Of a DNA stretch of 64,000 nucleotides, positions 15,454 to 25,307 are shown piece after piece (the stretch's first letter is position 1; the number at the start of each line of letters is the position of its first letter). The DNA lies in NCBI RefSeq assembly GCF_900115665.1, contig NZ_FOXH01000002.1, positions 1 to 64,000 on the forward strand, read 5' to 3'. Under the pieces are notes generated by a model, which was not told the origin of the DNA, made no database searches, and saw nothing but the letters and a program-made list of their open reading frames with translations. The position numbers were made by a program, and so were the translations under genes. The DNA comes from Pseudarcicella hirudinis (GTDB lineage: Bacteria; Bacteroidota; Bacteroidia; Cytophagales; Spirosomataceae).

Positions 15454-15545
15454 AAGGATTATAGTTTTATATGACAAATGTATATTTGTGTTTTGATAGA
15501 TGAAAACTGATATTTTCTATAATAAAATAGATAAAAACTAACAAC
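15454..15545. promoter_or_regulatory. katA-oxyR divergent control region
   Basis: Two Bacteroidota-type -7 boxes overlap back to back: TACATTTG on the minus strand (15482-15475) for katA and TATATTTG on the plus strand (15481-15488) for oxyR. No convincing -33 boxes are seen. Downstream of the oxyR box an ATAG/CTAT pattern (ATAG 15496, CTAT 15517, ATAG 15527) recalls OxyR half-sites, but the spacing differs from the Escherichia consensus. Autoregulation and catalase control by OxyR are inferred. Confidence 0.5.
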
Positions 15546-16484
15546 ATGAATATACAACAGCTGGAATATGTAGTAGCACTGGATAAGCACCGGCATTTTT
15601 TAAAGGCTTCAGAAGCCTGTTTCATTACTCAGGCTACATTAAGTGGTATGATAAAAAAGCTGGAGGAAGAATTAAATGTTACTTTATTCGACAGAAGCAA
15701 ATATCCCGTGGAGCCTACAGATGTAGGCAAAAAAATAATAGAACAAGCCAGAATTGCTCTTAGGGAGATTAATCGCATCAAGGAAATAGTGACTGAAGAA
15801 ACCGGCGAGATAAAAGGTGATATTAAGATTGGGATTATTCCTTCACTGGCTCCTTATCTGATACCGCTTTTTATAAGAGATTTTACTGATACTTATAAGG
15901 AGGTGAAATTGATTATTAATGAAATGACTACTGAAAAAATAAAGCAAAAACTGAAAGATAGCGATATTGACGTAGGCATATTGGCAATCCCTCTGATGGA
16001 TAAGGAGCTGAAGGAAGATACACTGTTTTATGAAGAATTTTATCATTACGGAGAATTGAACCTGAATTCCGGTAAAAAGAAATATATTCTTCCTGAAGAT
16101 ATAAACCTGCCTAAACTATTGCTTTTGGAAGAAGGTCATTGTCTTCGGAATCAGGTACTTAATCTGTGTGAATTGAGAGTAAAGGATTCCAAAGATTTAA
16201 GGATTGAGTATCAATCCGGGAGTATCGAAACCTTAAAACAGATGGTAGATCTGGAATTGGGTTCTACGATCTTGCCGGAGCTATCAATTCTGACACTTAA
16301 TGGCAAGCAAAAAGACAAGTTAAGCAGTTTTTCTGCACCATACCCGGTCAGAGAAATCGGTTTGGTATATTCCAGCCATTACATTAAAAAGAATTTGATT
16401 GAGGCATTAAAAAAATGCATTTTGGATAATATTCCGGATAAAATTCTGTCAAAGAAAAACGTCTGTATTATTCCTGTAAAATAG
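15546..16484 (+). CDS. oxyR: LysR-type hydrogen peroxide sensor OxyR
   Basis: 312 residues. The N-terminal winged HTH (MNIQQLEYVVALDKHRHFLKASE...TLSGMIKKLEEEL) is followed by the LysR effector domain. The redox motif GHCLRNQVLNLC places cysteines at residues 199 and 208, the same numbers and spacing as the disulfide-forming pair of Escherichia coli OxyR. On oxidation the protein is expected to activate katA, which it faces across 92 bp. The length is normal for the family. Confidence 0.92.
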   Translation: MNIQQLEYVVALDKHRHFLKASEACFITQATLSGMIKKLEEELNVTLFDRSKYPVEPTDVGKKIIEQARIALREINRIKEIVTEETGEIKGDIKIGIIPSLAPYLIPLFIRDFTDTYKEVKLIINEMTTEKIKQKLKDSDIDVGILAIPLMDKELKEDTLFYEEFYHYGELNLNSGKKKYILPEDINLPKLLLLEEGHCLRNQVLNLCELRVKDSKDLRIEYQSGSIETLKQMVDLELGSTILPELSILTLNGKQKDKLSSFSAPYPVREIGLVYSSHYIKKNLIEALKKCILDNIPDKILSKKNVCIIPVK

Positions 16485-16920
16485 TGTTGCCGTTTCCTGC
16501 TGAACAAAAAAGATAAATAAAGGTTACAAAGGTGCAGACAGAGGAAATATATTGTATGACGAAATTAAAAAATGCTTGGTTGCGGGATTTATATTGTCCT
16601 CAAAAACAACTTTTCCAAGAAAATCAGTCATTTTATTGAGTTATTTGCCTGAGACTTTATTTATCTCGAATTTATTTTATTAATTTTCTCAATCTTAGAA
16701 TTTTGCCTTTCTGAGATAAAAACCAAAAAGTCGGAATTTTTCAATTTCTGACCAGAAACTTTGATTTATTTGAATCTATTTTTTTGAAAAATACTTTTAT
16801 TGGTACATTTTAAGTCGAAACTGAAGCCTAAAAAATAAATCAGGTGAAAATGTACTTTTTTCTACGAGATCATTTCTATAAAGTCAGGCATGAAAAAAAT
16901 GTACTTTTTGACAAAAAACC
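16485..16920. promoter_or_regulatory. 436-bp AT-rich gap with repeated AAAATGTACTTTTT motif
   Basis: I see no gene here. The 14-mer AAAATGTACTTTTT occurs at 16847-16860 and again at 16896-16909, ending 11 bases before the sigma factor start. An inverted copy of its GTACATTTT half lies at 16803-16811. This may be a promoter or operator for the sigma-FecR pair. Confidence 0.4.
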
Positions 16921-17529
16921 ATGACGGATAAATCAGTAATTAATTACAACATATATGACGACCACCAGCTTTTAAGTTTTATTGCAAAGGACGATGACCT
17001 GGCCTTTGATGAAATTTATGAAAGATATTGGTCGAAACTATATGCCTATGCCTATAACCGAATCAGAATTAAAGAAATTTGTGAAGAAATTATCCAGGAT
17101 GTATTTGTGTCACTCTGGTCAAACCGTCATATCCTTGTTCTCTCTGCTCCGCTTTCTACTTATTTATATACCGCAGTAAAATACCAGATCCTGAATTTCG
17201 TCAAATCCGAGCGCGTTCGCAGCGCCTATGCGGAAAGTTTTATGAAGTTCAGGGATAGCTTGTTTGATGATTCAACCAATGAGCAAATGAATCTGAATGA
17301 TTTGAAATTATTGGTAGAAAAAAGTATTGGAGAGCTTCCTGAAAAGTGCCGGGAAGTATTTCGTATGAGCCGATCCCAACATTTAAGTATTCAGGAAATA
17401 GCGCTTCAGCTTAATATTTCGCATAAAACCGTTGAAAATCATCTTACTAAAGCGCTTAAACATTTGCGTGGTTCCTTAGGAGATTTTATGGCAATAATCG
17501 TGTTTTTTGAGGTATATAAAGACTTTTAA
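16921..17529 (+). CDS. ECF sigma factor (Bacteroidota FecI-like)
   Basis: 202 residues. Region 2 is AFDEIYERYWSKLYAYAYNRI with IIQDVFVSLW. Region 4 is LPEKCREVFRMSRSQHLSIQEIA...NISHKTVENHLTKALKHLR. Length and motifs fit the Bacteroidota ECF group that partners with FecR and TonB transducers. It is followed by FecR and SusC with an STN domain, the standard surface-signalling arrangement. The 174-bp gap to fecR holds no gene. Confidence 0.93.
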   Translation: MTDKSVINYNIYDDHQLLSFIAKDDDLAFDEIYERYWSKLYAYAYNRIRIKEICEEIIQDVFVSLWSNRHILVLSAPLSTYLYTAVKYQILNFVKSERVRSAYAESFMKFRDSLFDDSTNEQMNLNDLKLLVEKSIGELPEKCREVFRMSRSQHLSIQEIALQLNISHKTVENHLTKALKHLRGSLGDFMAIIVFFEVYKDF

Positions 17530-17703
17530 ATCCACAGAATCTCTTCCGTTTAAACACAGATTAAAAAATTATTAAAAAAACATTACCCTGTAGTAGGTGT
17601 ATATCCCGTTTGAATTTACTTCACTATAAGAAGGTATTAGAAATAATATTTGGTGGTTTTTGATAAATACAGAATTTTCTTTACCTGTTGAACTTTGGTT
17701 AAA

Positions 17704-18678
17704 ATGAAAGATGCAAATTTTATAGAATTGGTGGAAAAATATCAGAAAGGTATTTGTACCGATTCTGAAAAAATGATGGTTGAAAACTGGCTGGATTCTC
17801 TCGCTTCTGATGAAAATGAATTCAGGGAATTCAGCGGAGAAGAGAAGTTAGCGTTGAAAGGAAAAATGCAGCAGGCAATTAAACAGAAAATTGCCCTGAA
17901 CAGATCTGCCCGTGTGATTCCTTTTTACAGAAGAGTACAATTTTTAAGAATTGCGGCGATCCTTGCTTTGGCAATAGGATTAGGATTTTATGCCGGACCA
18001 TTTGGCAGAGATATTTTTAACCTGAAAAATGAAACACTTTTGCTTACCTCAAATGGCATTACGCAAAAAGTGATTCTTTCAGACGGAAGTATAATCTGGC
18101 TGAAAGGAAAAAGTACGCTTTCGTATCCGGAGGAATTTCTGGATAAAAACCGGGAAGTTTCACTTAACGGAGAGGCTTTGTTTGAAGTAGCAAAAGATCC
18201 TTCTCATCCTTTTATTATTCATTCAGGAGGGTTTGTTACCCGTGTACTCGGAACCAGTTTCAATATCCGAAAGATTGGTAAAAAAATGGAAGTGGTAGTT
18301 TTTACAGGAAAAGTAACGGTTTCAGGATTGAATTCGCCGCATCCTTTGGTACTGTTACCGGAAGAAAAAGCAGTTTTTATCAGTGGAAATACCTCAGTTA
18401 ATAAGGAAATTTACCATGAGAAGAACGAGTATCTTGCTGGTACTGAGTATAATATGAATTTTGAGGATAGCCGCATGGAGGATATCCTTTCAAAAATAGA
18501 ATCAAAATTTGATGTAAAGGTAAAAGTAGAAGATCCGAAAATACTGAATTGCCTTATTACGGCAGATTTTACGGATCAATCTTTACAAAAGACCTTTGAA
18601 CTTTTATGCCAGGCGTTAAACGGGCGTTTTGAAATAGAGGGGAATACAGTAAAATTACAGGCGGAGGGATGTGAATAG
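17704..18678 (+). CDS. FecR-family anti-sigma factor
   Basis: 324 residues from ATG 17704; the TTG three codons upstream is not needed. The cytosolic N-terminus (about 1-75) should bind the sigma factor. One membrane helix lies at about 80-100 (RIAAILALAIGLGFYAG). The FecR domain follows (LSDGSIIWLKGKSTLSYP, REVSLNGEALFEVAKDPSHPFIIHSG, VLGTSFNIR), then a C-terminal DUF4974/STN-like part (MEDILSKIESKFDVKVKV) that contacts the SusC transducer. Confidence 0.93.
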   Translation: MKDANFIELVEKYQKGICTDSEKMMVENWLDSLASDENEFREFSGEEKLALKGKMQQAIKQKIALNRSARVIPFYRRVQFLRIAAILALAIGLGFYAGPFGRDIFNLKNETLLLTSNGITQKVILSDGSIIWLKGKSTLSYPEEFLDKNREVSLNGEALFEVAKDPSHPFIIHSGGFVTRVLGTSFNIRKIGKKMEVVVFTGKVTVSGLNSPHPLVLLPEEKAVFISGNTSVNKEIYHEKNEYLAGTEYNMNFEDSRMEDILSKIESKFDVKVKVEDPKILNCLITADFTDQSLQKTFELLCQALNGRFEIEGNTVKLQAEGCE

Positions 18679-18780
18679 TAATGATTTAATGTTGAAAAAC
18701 TAATTTGCTAATAAACCAAACTAATTATTTACTTAAACCCAATCTTCATCATTCATGACTCATAAAAATTCATAAAAAAA

Positions 18781-18805
18781 GCAGGAGTGTTCGTACCACT
18801 CCTGC
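18781..18805. terminator. Hairpin between fecR and susC
   Basis: A perfect 9-bp stem GCAGGAGTG/CACTCCTGC with a 7-base loop. On the minus strand it is followed by a T-run; on the plus strand only by TTC. It may attenuate or process the transcript before susC. Confidence 0.5.
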
Positions 18806-18902
18806 TTCGGAAAACTTGCTGATTTTCATAGCGCCGTGATAACGGCGGAAGAAAACTATTGTCTTATTCCAGATTTTCAACAGAATAAAACCAATCAAAG
18901 GT

Positions 18903-21900
18903 ATGGTAGAAATTTATCGAATCAAAGATTTAACAAAAAGAATTATGCGGTTTACAATGTATCAGATCATTATGATTATGATTTTTGCGGGAGTCATTCA
19001 CGCACGTGTAAATTATGCACAAGGTGTTCTTAATAAGGGAGTTGTAGTTCGTATTGAAAATGTTACTTTAAAGAAAGCACTGGATAAACTGGAGAAAGAG
19101 GCGAATGTCAAATTTGTATATAGCAGCAGTCAGATTAACCTGAATCAGCCGGTAAGTATTAACTCTTCCAAAGAAACGCTCGGAAATGTGCTGGAAGTTT
19201 TACTAAAACCGATCGGGATAAAATTTGTAGTTCAGGATGAGCGTTTTATCATTCTTTCAAAGATCAATGTCATTAAAACAAGTACGCTGAAATTTCCCGA
19301 TAACAGCAATGAAACAAATTTGTCTTCACAGGATGTTGCAGCCAGGGAGGATATAACAGGGGTTGTTACTTCTGCCGAAACCGGAGAAGCTCTGATTGGT
19401 GTTTCTATTACAGCCAGAGGTACGCCTTTCGGAACAATCACTGATGAAAACGGCAAATTCAGAATCATGGCCAAACGTGGATATGTATTAGTATTTACTT
19501 ATGTTGGCTTTGAATCTATGATCTTAACCGTTGGTGCAGCCAGCGACCTGAAAATTGCCTTAAAACCTTCTTTAAAGGCTTTGGAAGAAGTGGTTGTAAT
19601 CGGATACGGAACGACTACCAAAAAAGTAAGTACCGGATCTGTCAGTTCAATTACTGCGGCTGAAATCAGTAAACAACCTGTGGCCAACGTATTAGCGGCC
19701 TTACCGGGAAGAATTGCCGGAACAATGGTAGCACAGAATAACGGCCTTCCGGGAAGTGCGGTTCAGATTCAGATTCGTGGCCAGGGTTCTTTGTCTTCAG
19801 GAACGATTCCGTTGTATGTGATTGACGGTGTGCCTTTTACCAATTTTAACGGAGGTTCTCCTGCCAATGACAACCTGAATGCCTTCGGTACTTCCGGTGC
19901 GAATGGCGGAGTCAGTCCTTTTGGGATGATTAACCCTGCTGATATCGAGCGGATTGATATTTTGAAAGATGCAGATGCCACTTCAATTTACGGTTCAAGA
20001 GGCTCTAATGGCGTAGTATTGATTACTACAAAAAAAGGAAAATCCGGAAAAACCAAACTGGATATCAATGCTTCAACAGGGATAACTGAGCTAAATCGTT
20101 TTATTCCGGTAATGAACCTTGATCAGTACCTGAATTTAAGAAATCAGGCTTTCAAAAATGATGGTGTAACCCCAACTGTAGCAAATGCACCGGATTTACT
20201 GGTTTGGGATAAAACCAAATCGACCGACTGGCAAAAAATGTTTTTAGGAGGAACAGGGCACGTTTCGGACATTCAGGCAACCCTTTCCGGTGGAGATGCT
20301 TATACCCGCTTTCTGTTCAATTCAAGTTATCGTAAGGAAAGTACTGTTTTCCCCGGTGAAAACTCAGACCGGAGAATTTCCGGCCGTCTGAATCTTGATC
20401 ATAATTCGAGGGACAAAAGGTTTAACGCCAGTTTCGCAGTGAGTTATTCAAATGCAAATTCAGATATTCCGCAGACAGATATTTCAACTGTATATAATCT
20501 GCCTCCCAATTTACCATTGTATGATGCTTCCGGAAAAATGTTCTGGGCAAACGGATTTACCAACCCTTTGTCAAGTTTGCTCAGAAGGTACCTTGCGGTA
20601 ACAACAAACATGATTACGAATGCAACGTTTAAATATACCGTTATTCCGGGATTGAACCTGAAATCTAATTTCGGATATACTACCACGGATCTGGATCAGA
20701 AAGTAATTACTCCTGCATCTGCCCTGAATCCTGCCTCAAATCCGATAAGCAGTTCTGTATTTGCAGACAACAAAGCCAAAAATTATATTATCGAACCAAC
20801 GGCTGATTATACAGTGCAGATGGGAAAAGGGAAAATCAATGGTTTAATAGGAGCAAGCTGGCAGCATAATACGTCAGAGGGCTTTTATGTTACGGGAAGT
20901 AATTACAGTAATGAGGCTTTGCAAAATACTTTATCGGCGGCGGGTACAATTATCGTAAATTATAATAACATCGTAGAATACAAGTACAATGCGATTTTTG
21001 GACGGCTTAATTATGACTGGGATAACAAATATATCATAAATGCTACTTTCAGAAGAGACGGCTCTTCCCGTTTCGGGCCAAATAACCGTTATGGAAATTT
21101 TGGAGCAATAGGCGCTTCATGGATTTTTTCAGAAGAACCTTTCGCAAAAGACAAGCTGCGTTTTCTTAGCTTTGGTAAGTTAAGAGGGAGTTTCGGAACT
21201 ACGGGTAACGATCAGATTTCTAACTACATTTACTTACCCCTGTATTCTTCATCCACTACTTATTTAGGAAATGCTACGACAAATCCGGTGTCATTGCCAA
21301 ATGCAGATATTCAATGGGAAACTACCAAAAAGCTCGAATTTGCGCTGGAATTAGGTTTTCTTGAAGACAGGGTTTTACTGACAGCAAATTATTACCGTAA
21401 CCGTTCCAGTAATCAGATTGGTTCGCTGGCTCTTCCGACACAGACCGGATATAACTCAATTCTTGCCAATTTACCTGCCCTGATTCAGAACAGCGGTCTG
21501 GAGCTCGAACTGAATACTACCAATATCAAACGCGGGGATCTTAAATGGACTACAACCTTTAACATCACGCTTCCTAAAAATGAATTAGTAGATTTTCCTG
21601 GTCTCGATAAAACATTTTCAAGTGGGAGTTATGTAATCGGACAGCCATTGGTTTTCTATAAATTATATCATTATCTGGGTGTAGATGCCAAAACTGGTCA
21701 GGCAAAATATGAGGACCTTGATAAAGATGGCGTAATAACTTCGAATGACAGATATATTGCAGACATCGGCACGCCGTTTTTCGGAGGTCTGGGAAATACC
21801 ATTTCGTACAAAAATTTCCAGCTTGACTTCTTTTTCCAGTTCAATCATCGTTTTGGGGTAACCAATGTTCTGAACTCCCGTCCCGGAATTCTTAGTAACC

Positions 21901-22286
21901 AGAATACCTCATTTCTGGAGGTCTGGCAAAAAGAAGGGGATCAGACAAATGTACCGGCTGCGACGGCAGTTGCCGGCACACCGATTTACAACTCATATAA
22001 TCAGTATTCACAATCGGATGCTGTGTACGGAGATGCTTCTTATCTGAAATTCAGATCAGCCGGTATTTCTTATTTTGTGCCTCAAAAACTGGCAAAAGCA
22101 CTCGGAATGACAAATTGCAGGGTATATGTACAAGGACAAAACCTTTTCACCTGGTCTAAAAACAAGTATATCCTCGATACAGAGACAACCGTTCAGGGAG
22201 GCCCTCCGGGTTTGGGTACAGGTACAATCAGTCAGGTACTGCCTCCATTGAGAACTATCATGTTTGGTATTAATTGTTCATTCTAA
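18903..22286 (+). CDS. SusC/RagA TonB-dependent transporter with STN transducer domain
   Basis: 1127 residues. The signal segment is followed by an STN domain (about 48-118: VVVRIENVTLKKALDKLEKE, KFVVQDERFIILSK), a carboxypeptidase-regulatory-like domain (about 150-235: GEALIGVSITARGTPFGTITDENG) and the TonB box region (LEEVVVIGYG). The plug contains IQIRGQGSLSSGTIPLYVIDG and IDILKDADATSIYGSRGSNGVVLITTKKG. The rest is the outer-membrane barrel ending ...RTIMFGINCSF. The STN domain should signal to the upstream FecR. It is 12 bases from susD. The substrate is not stated by the sequence, but the downstream thioredoxins and peptidase hint at a peptide or thiol compound. Confidence 0.95.
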   Translation: MVEIYRIKDLTKRIMRFTMYQIIMIMIFAGVIHARVNYAQGVLNKGVVVRIENVTLKKALDKLEKEANVKFVYSSSQINLNQPVSINSSKETLGNVLEVLLKPIGIKFVVQDERFIILSKINVIKTSTLKFPDNSNETNLSSQDVAAREDITGVVTSAETGEALIGVSITARGTPFGTITDENGKFRIMAKRGYVLVFTYVGFESMILTVGAASDLKIALKPSLKALEEVVVIGYGTTTKKVSTGSVSSITAAEISKQPVANVLAALPGRIAGTMVAQNNGLPGSAVQIQIRGQGSLSSGTIPLYVIDGVPFTNFNGGSPANDNLNAFGTSGANGGVSPFGMINPADIERIDILKDADATSIYGSRGSNGVVLITTKKGKSGKTKLDINASTGITELNRFIPVMNLDQYLNLRNQAFKNDGVTPTVANAPDLLVWDKTKSTDWQKMFLGGTGHVSDIQATLSGGDAYTRFLFNSSYRKESTVFPGENSDRRISGRLNLDHNSRDKRFNASFAVSYSNANSDIPQTDISTVYNLPPNLPLYDASGKMFWANGFTNPLSSLLRRYLAVTTNMITNATFKYTVIPGLNLKSNFGYTTTDLDQKVITPASALNPASNPISSSVFADNKAKNYIIEPTADYTVQMGKGKINGLIGASWQHNTSEGFYVTGSNYSNEALQNTLSAAGTIIVNYNNIVEYKYNAIFGRLNYDWDNKYIINATFRRDGSSRFGPNNRYGNFGAIGASWIFSEEPFAKDKLRFLSFGKLRGSFGTTGNDQISNYIYLPLYSSSTTYLGNATTNPVSLPNADIQWETTKKLEFALELGFLEDRVLLTANYYRNRSSNQIGSLALPTQTGYNSILANLPALIQNSGLELELNTTNIKRGDLKWTTTFNITLPKNELVDFPGLDKTFSSGSYVIGQPLVFYKLYHYLGVDAKTGQAKYEDLDKDGVITSNDRYIADIGTPFFGGLGNTISYKNFQLDFFFQFNHRFGVTNVLNSRPGILSNQNTSFLEVWQKEGDQTNVPAATAVAGTPIYNSYNQYSQSDAVYGDASYLKFRSAGISYFVPQKLAKALGMTNCRVYVQGQNLFTWSKNKYILDTETTVQGGPPGLGTGTISQVLPPLRTIMFGINCSF

Positions 22287-22298
22287 AACGAGATTCTG

Positions 22299-23672
22299 AT
22301 GATAACTATCCATAAAATATTCAAAGGCAGTTTTATTGTCGCAGCGATCAGTTCGGTCTTTTTATTGTCGTCGTGCGAAAGTTTTGTAGAGTTGGGCCCT
22401 CCGCCTACCCAAACCGTTTTGGGGGATGTATTTAAAACAGATGCATCAGCCTCAAGTGCAGTGCAGGGTTTATATACCGGAACGCCTATGCCTACAATGA
22501 TTTCAAATTATTCGTTTTTTCTGGGAATGTCAGCAGACGATATTCAATACAACACACCAAGTACCTTATATGATGAGTTTGAAAACAATTCAATAACCGT
22601 ACTGAATGGATTCAATGAAAATACAATCTGGTTTTATGCGTATCAGTTGATTAAAAATGCAAATAATGCGCTGGTTGGGCTTAATAATACCCAGACACTT
22701 ACACCGGCAGTAAAAGATCAATTGACAGGTGAGGCAAAATTTATAAGGGCATTTGCTTATTTCTACCTTGTAAATCTCTATGGTGATGTTCCGATGCCAC
22801 TTACGGGCGATGCTGACTATATGACTAATGCGAGTTTGTCGAGAACGGATTCAAAATTGGTCTGGACACAGATCATTTCTGATTTGAAAGATGCGCAATC
22901 GCTTTTGCCTGCTGCTTATGTTGGCACCTTTAAAGCCAGAATTAATAAATGGGCAGCAACTACTTTATTGGCAAGGGCATATCTGTATAACCAGGATTGG
23001 GCTAATGCTGAGTCTCAGGCTTCTCAGGTAATTAATTCAGCGGTTTATAGTTTGCAGACCCCGGCGAATACTTTTATCAATACCAGTCCGGAAATTATCT
23101 GGCAGGTTGCAAACCTTACCGGAGTATCTGCGTTCGGAGCTAACTATCTGGCATCAGCGGGAGTAATTCCGACTTACTCTATGTATGATACCCTTTATAA
23201 TTCATTTGAACCGGTTGATTTACGCAAAAGCAACTGGGCTGGTGTGTCGAATATCGGAGGTAAAAACTATTATTTTGTCAACAAATATAAAGTTAGAGCC
23301 GGAACCGGGAATGAGTATAATATCATGCTTCGTTATGCAGAATTGTATCTGATCCGTGCTGAAGCCAGATTGCAGCAAAACAATCTGAAAGATGGGAAAA
23401 CCGATCTTGAAGTAATCAGAACCAGAGCAGGATTAGGAGCCCTGAATGCTTCTCTGAACCAATCACAATTGCTATTGGCTGTTGAACAGGAGAGAAAAGT
23501 TGAGCTGTTTGGTGAATGGGGACATCGCTGGCTTGATCTGAAACGAACCAATCGTGCAAATGCTGTGATCGGCGGTCAGAAACCAACCTGGAAATCCACC
23601 GCAGTTTTGTATCCGATTCCTGAAAACCAAAGAATTTCCAATAAAAACCTTACCCAGAATCCGGGGTATTAA
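22299..23672 (+). CDS. SusD/RagB-family surface lipoprotein
   Basis: 457 residues with a lipoprotein signal (FLLSSCESFVELGPP). The SusD features include an N-terminal helical region (GLYTGTPMPTMISNYSF) and TPR-like helices (GEAKFIRAFAYFYLVNLYGDVPM). The C-terminal RagB signature is ELYLIRAEARLQQ, QERKVELFGEWGHRWLDLKRT and LYPIPENQRISN. It forms the lid over the preceding SusC pore and delivers ligand. Confidence 0.95.
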   Translation: MITIHKIFKGSFIVAAISSVFLLSSCESFVELGPPPTQTVLGDVFKTDASASSAVQGLYTGTPMPTMISNYSFFLGMSADDIQYNTPSTLYDEFENNSITVLNGFNENTIWFYAYQLIKNANNALVGLNNTQTLTPAVKDQLTGEAKFIRAFAYFYLVNLYGDVPMPLTGDADYMTNASLSRTDSKLVWTQIISDLKDAQSLLPAAYVGTFKARINKWAATTLLARAYLYNQDWANAESQASQVINSAVYSLQTPANTFINTSPEIIWQVANLTGVSAFGANYLASAGVIPTYSMYDTLYNSFEPVDLRKSNWAGVSNIGGKNYYFVNKYKVRAGTGNEYNIMLRYAELYLIRAEARLQQNNLKDGKTDLEVIRTRAGLGALNASLNQSQLLLAVEQERKVELFGEWGHRWLDLKRTNRANAVIGGQKPTWKSTAVLYPIPENQRISNKNLTQNPGY

Positions 23673-23681
23673 TGATTTTCC

Positions 23682-23719
23682 GCAAGCATTGTACTTTTCA
23701 AAAGAATGGCAATGCTTGC
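23682..23719 (+). terminator. Hairpin after susD
   Basis: A 10-bp stem GCAAGCATTG/CAATGCTTGC with an 18-base loop and no T-run. It is likely a stabilising or partial-termination hairpin that lowers expression of the genes behind susCD. Confidence 0.4.
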
Positions 23720-23754
23720 TAAATCTGCTTAAACATTCATAACCATAGCACTTC

Positions 23755-25236
23755 ATGCAAAATTATTGTAAGTTCATCGCACTTTGTCTGGTGGGATTGC
23801 TGTCGCAGACTGCTTTTTCACAGAAAACAAAAACAGCTGACAAGGATACCACATTCAGTTATTATTCCAAACTGGCGGCCTCTGCTAAGGAGGAGGATAA
23901 AACCTTGTTAGAAAGAAAATTATATGATTTGTTGAAAAGTGAAAAAGAACAGGATTGGTTAACTGCCCAGCAGTTTTTTTATCAGCTTAAGAAAAACGGT
24001 ATTTCAGATTCTATTGCAAAAGCTGATAAGATAAAATTTCCTAAAGGCCAGTTAGTAAGAAATGAGGAGGTAAGGGTTGTTTATGACGAACCGGATGCAG
24101 CTAAAAAAGAAGCTGCTTACCTGGCCTGGCTGAAGAAGTTTCCTCCTGCTAATTTCGGTACAGACAGAATTACGTATGACTATGCCCGAAACAGTTTAGC
24201 AACAGCCTACGCCAGAGAAGGGAATGTGAAAAAAGCGCTGGAATATGCCAATATGGTAAAAACTCCGGTTTGGAAAGGAGAGGGCTGGGCAGGCACCGCC
24301 AATGAACTGGCAAAAAAGGGATATTTAGCCGAGGCAGGCATTTTGTTTCAAAAAGCACTTGAAAATTCTTATAAATACATGACCACCAATAAGGAGGATT
24401 ATGGCGCTCAATTTGCGGCGATAGGTTATCCAGGCTATTGTACTTCTCTGGCTGATATTCTGTATAAAGAAAAGAAATATGAGAAAGCGTTGAAATATAT
24501 CAGACTGGCTCATGATAACAGCAAAGGAGTAAGAGCCAATATCAATTCAACTTATGCCGATATATTAATTGCGCTGGGAAAAGATCAGGAAGCCTTTGAG
24601 ATGATTAATGAAACGGTGAAGGAAGGATTGGCCACCCTTGATATGAAAAAGAACCTTAAAACACTTTATGCGAAAGTGAAAGGAAGCAATGAAGGGTATG
24701 AGGAATATATGGAGAGTCTGAATAAAATTCTGGCTGCAAAGGTCAGAAAGGACCTGGCAAAACAAATTATCAATGTGCCTGCTCCTCAGTTTACCCTGAA
24801 AGATCTGGATGGAAATACAGTGTCCTTGAAGGATTTTAAAGGAAAAACGGTTGTTTTGGACTTCTGGGCAACATGGTGCGGACCTTGTAAAAAGTCATTT
24901 CCTGCTATGAAAAAAGCAGTTGAGAAGTTTCAGGCTGATAAAGATGTGAAATTCCTGTTTGTTCATACCTGGGAACACGGTGATAAAAATGCTTCTGAAA
25001 ATGCCCGTAAATTTGTTTCGGAAAAAGCATATCCTTTCCAGGTATTAATGGATTTACAGGATGAAAAGACTGGTTTGAATAACGTGGTGGATAGTTTTAA
25101 AGTGACGGGAATTCCTACCAAATTTGTCATTGATAAGGAGGGAAACATTCGTTTCAAATTTACCGGATTTGCAGGAGGAGATGATGCTGCCGTAGAAGAA
25201 ATTACAGCCATGATTGAAATGTCAGAGAAAAAATAA
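23755..25236 (+). CDS. TPR-containing TlpA-type thioredoxin, exported
   Basis: 493 residues. The signal peptide ends LSQTAFSQ. Residues about 120-330 are TPR-like helices (ARNSLATAYAREGNVKKALEY, EKALKYIRLAHDN). The C-terminal 150 residues are a TlpA/ResA-like AhpC-TSA fold (PAPQFTLKDLDGNTVSLKDFKG, FWATWCGPCKK) with redox cysteines 375 and 378. It is expected to act in the periplasm as a disulfide reductant. It is second of a run of co-directional genes after susCD. Confidence 0.9.
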   Translation: MQNYCKFIALCLVGLLSQTAFSQKTKTADKDTTFSYYSKLAASAKEEDKTLLERKLYDLLKSEKEQDWLTAQQFFYQLKKNGISDSIAKADKIKFPKGQLVRNEEVRVVYDEPDAAKKEAAYLAWLKKFPPANFGTDRITYDYARNSLATAYAREGNVKKALEYANMVKTPVWKGEGWAGTANELAKKGYLAEAGILFQKALENSYKYMTTNKEDYGAQFAAIGYPGYCTSLADILYKEKKYEKALKYIRLAHDNSKGVRANINSTYADILIALGKDQEAFEMINETVKEGLATLDMKKNLKTLYAKVKGSNEGYEEYMESLNKILAAKVRKDLAKQIINVPAPQFTLKDLDGNTVSLKDFKGKTVVLDFWATWCGPCKKSFPAMKKAVEKFQADKDVKFLFVHTWEHGDKNASENARKFVSEKAYPFQVLMDLQDEKTGLNNVVDSFKVTGIPTKFVIDKEGNIRFKFTGFAGGDDAAVEEITAMIEMSEKK

Positions 25237-25244
25237 TTAATCAC

Positions 25245-25271
25245 AATGCCGGGTATAACAAGCCCGGCATT
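25245..25271 (+). terminator. Hairpin between the two tlpA-like genes
   Basis: Stem AATGCCGGG/CCCGGCATT with a 9-base loop, 8 bases after the stop codon and without a T-run. Confidence 0.45.
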
Positions 25272-25307
25272 TACCCAATAATCCTTATTTAACTTCAACA
25301 AAAAAAG

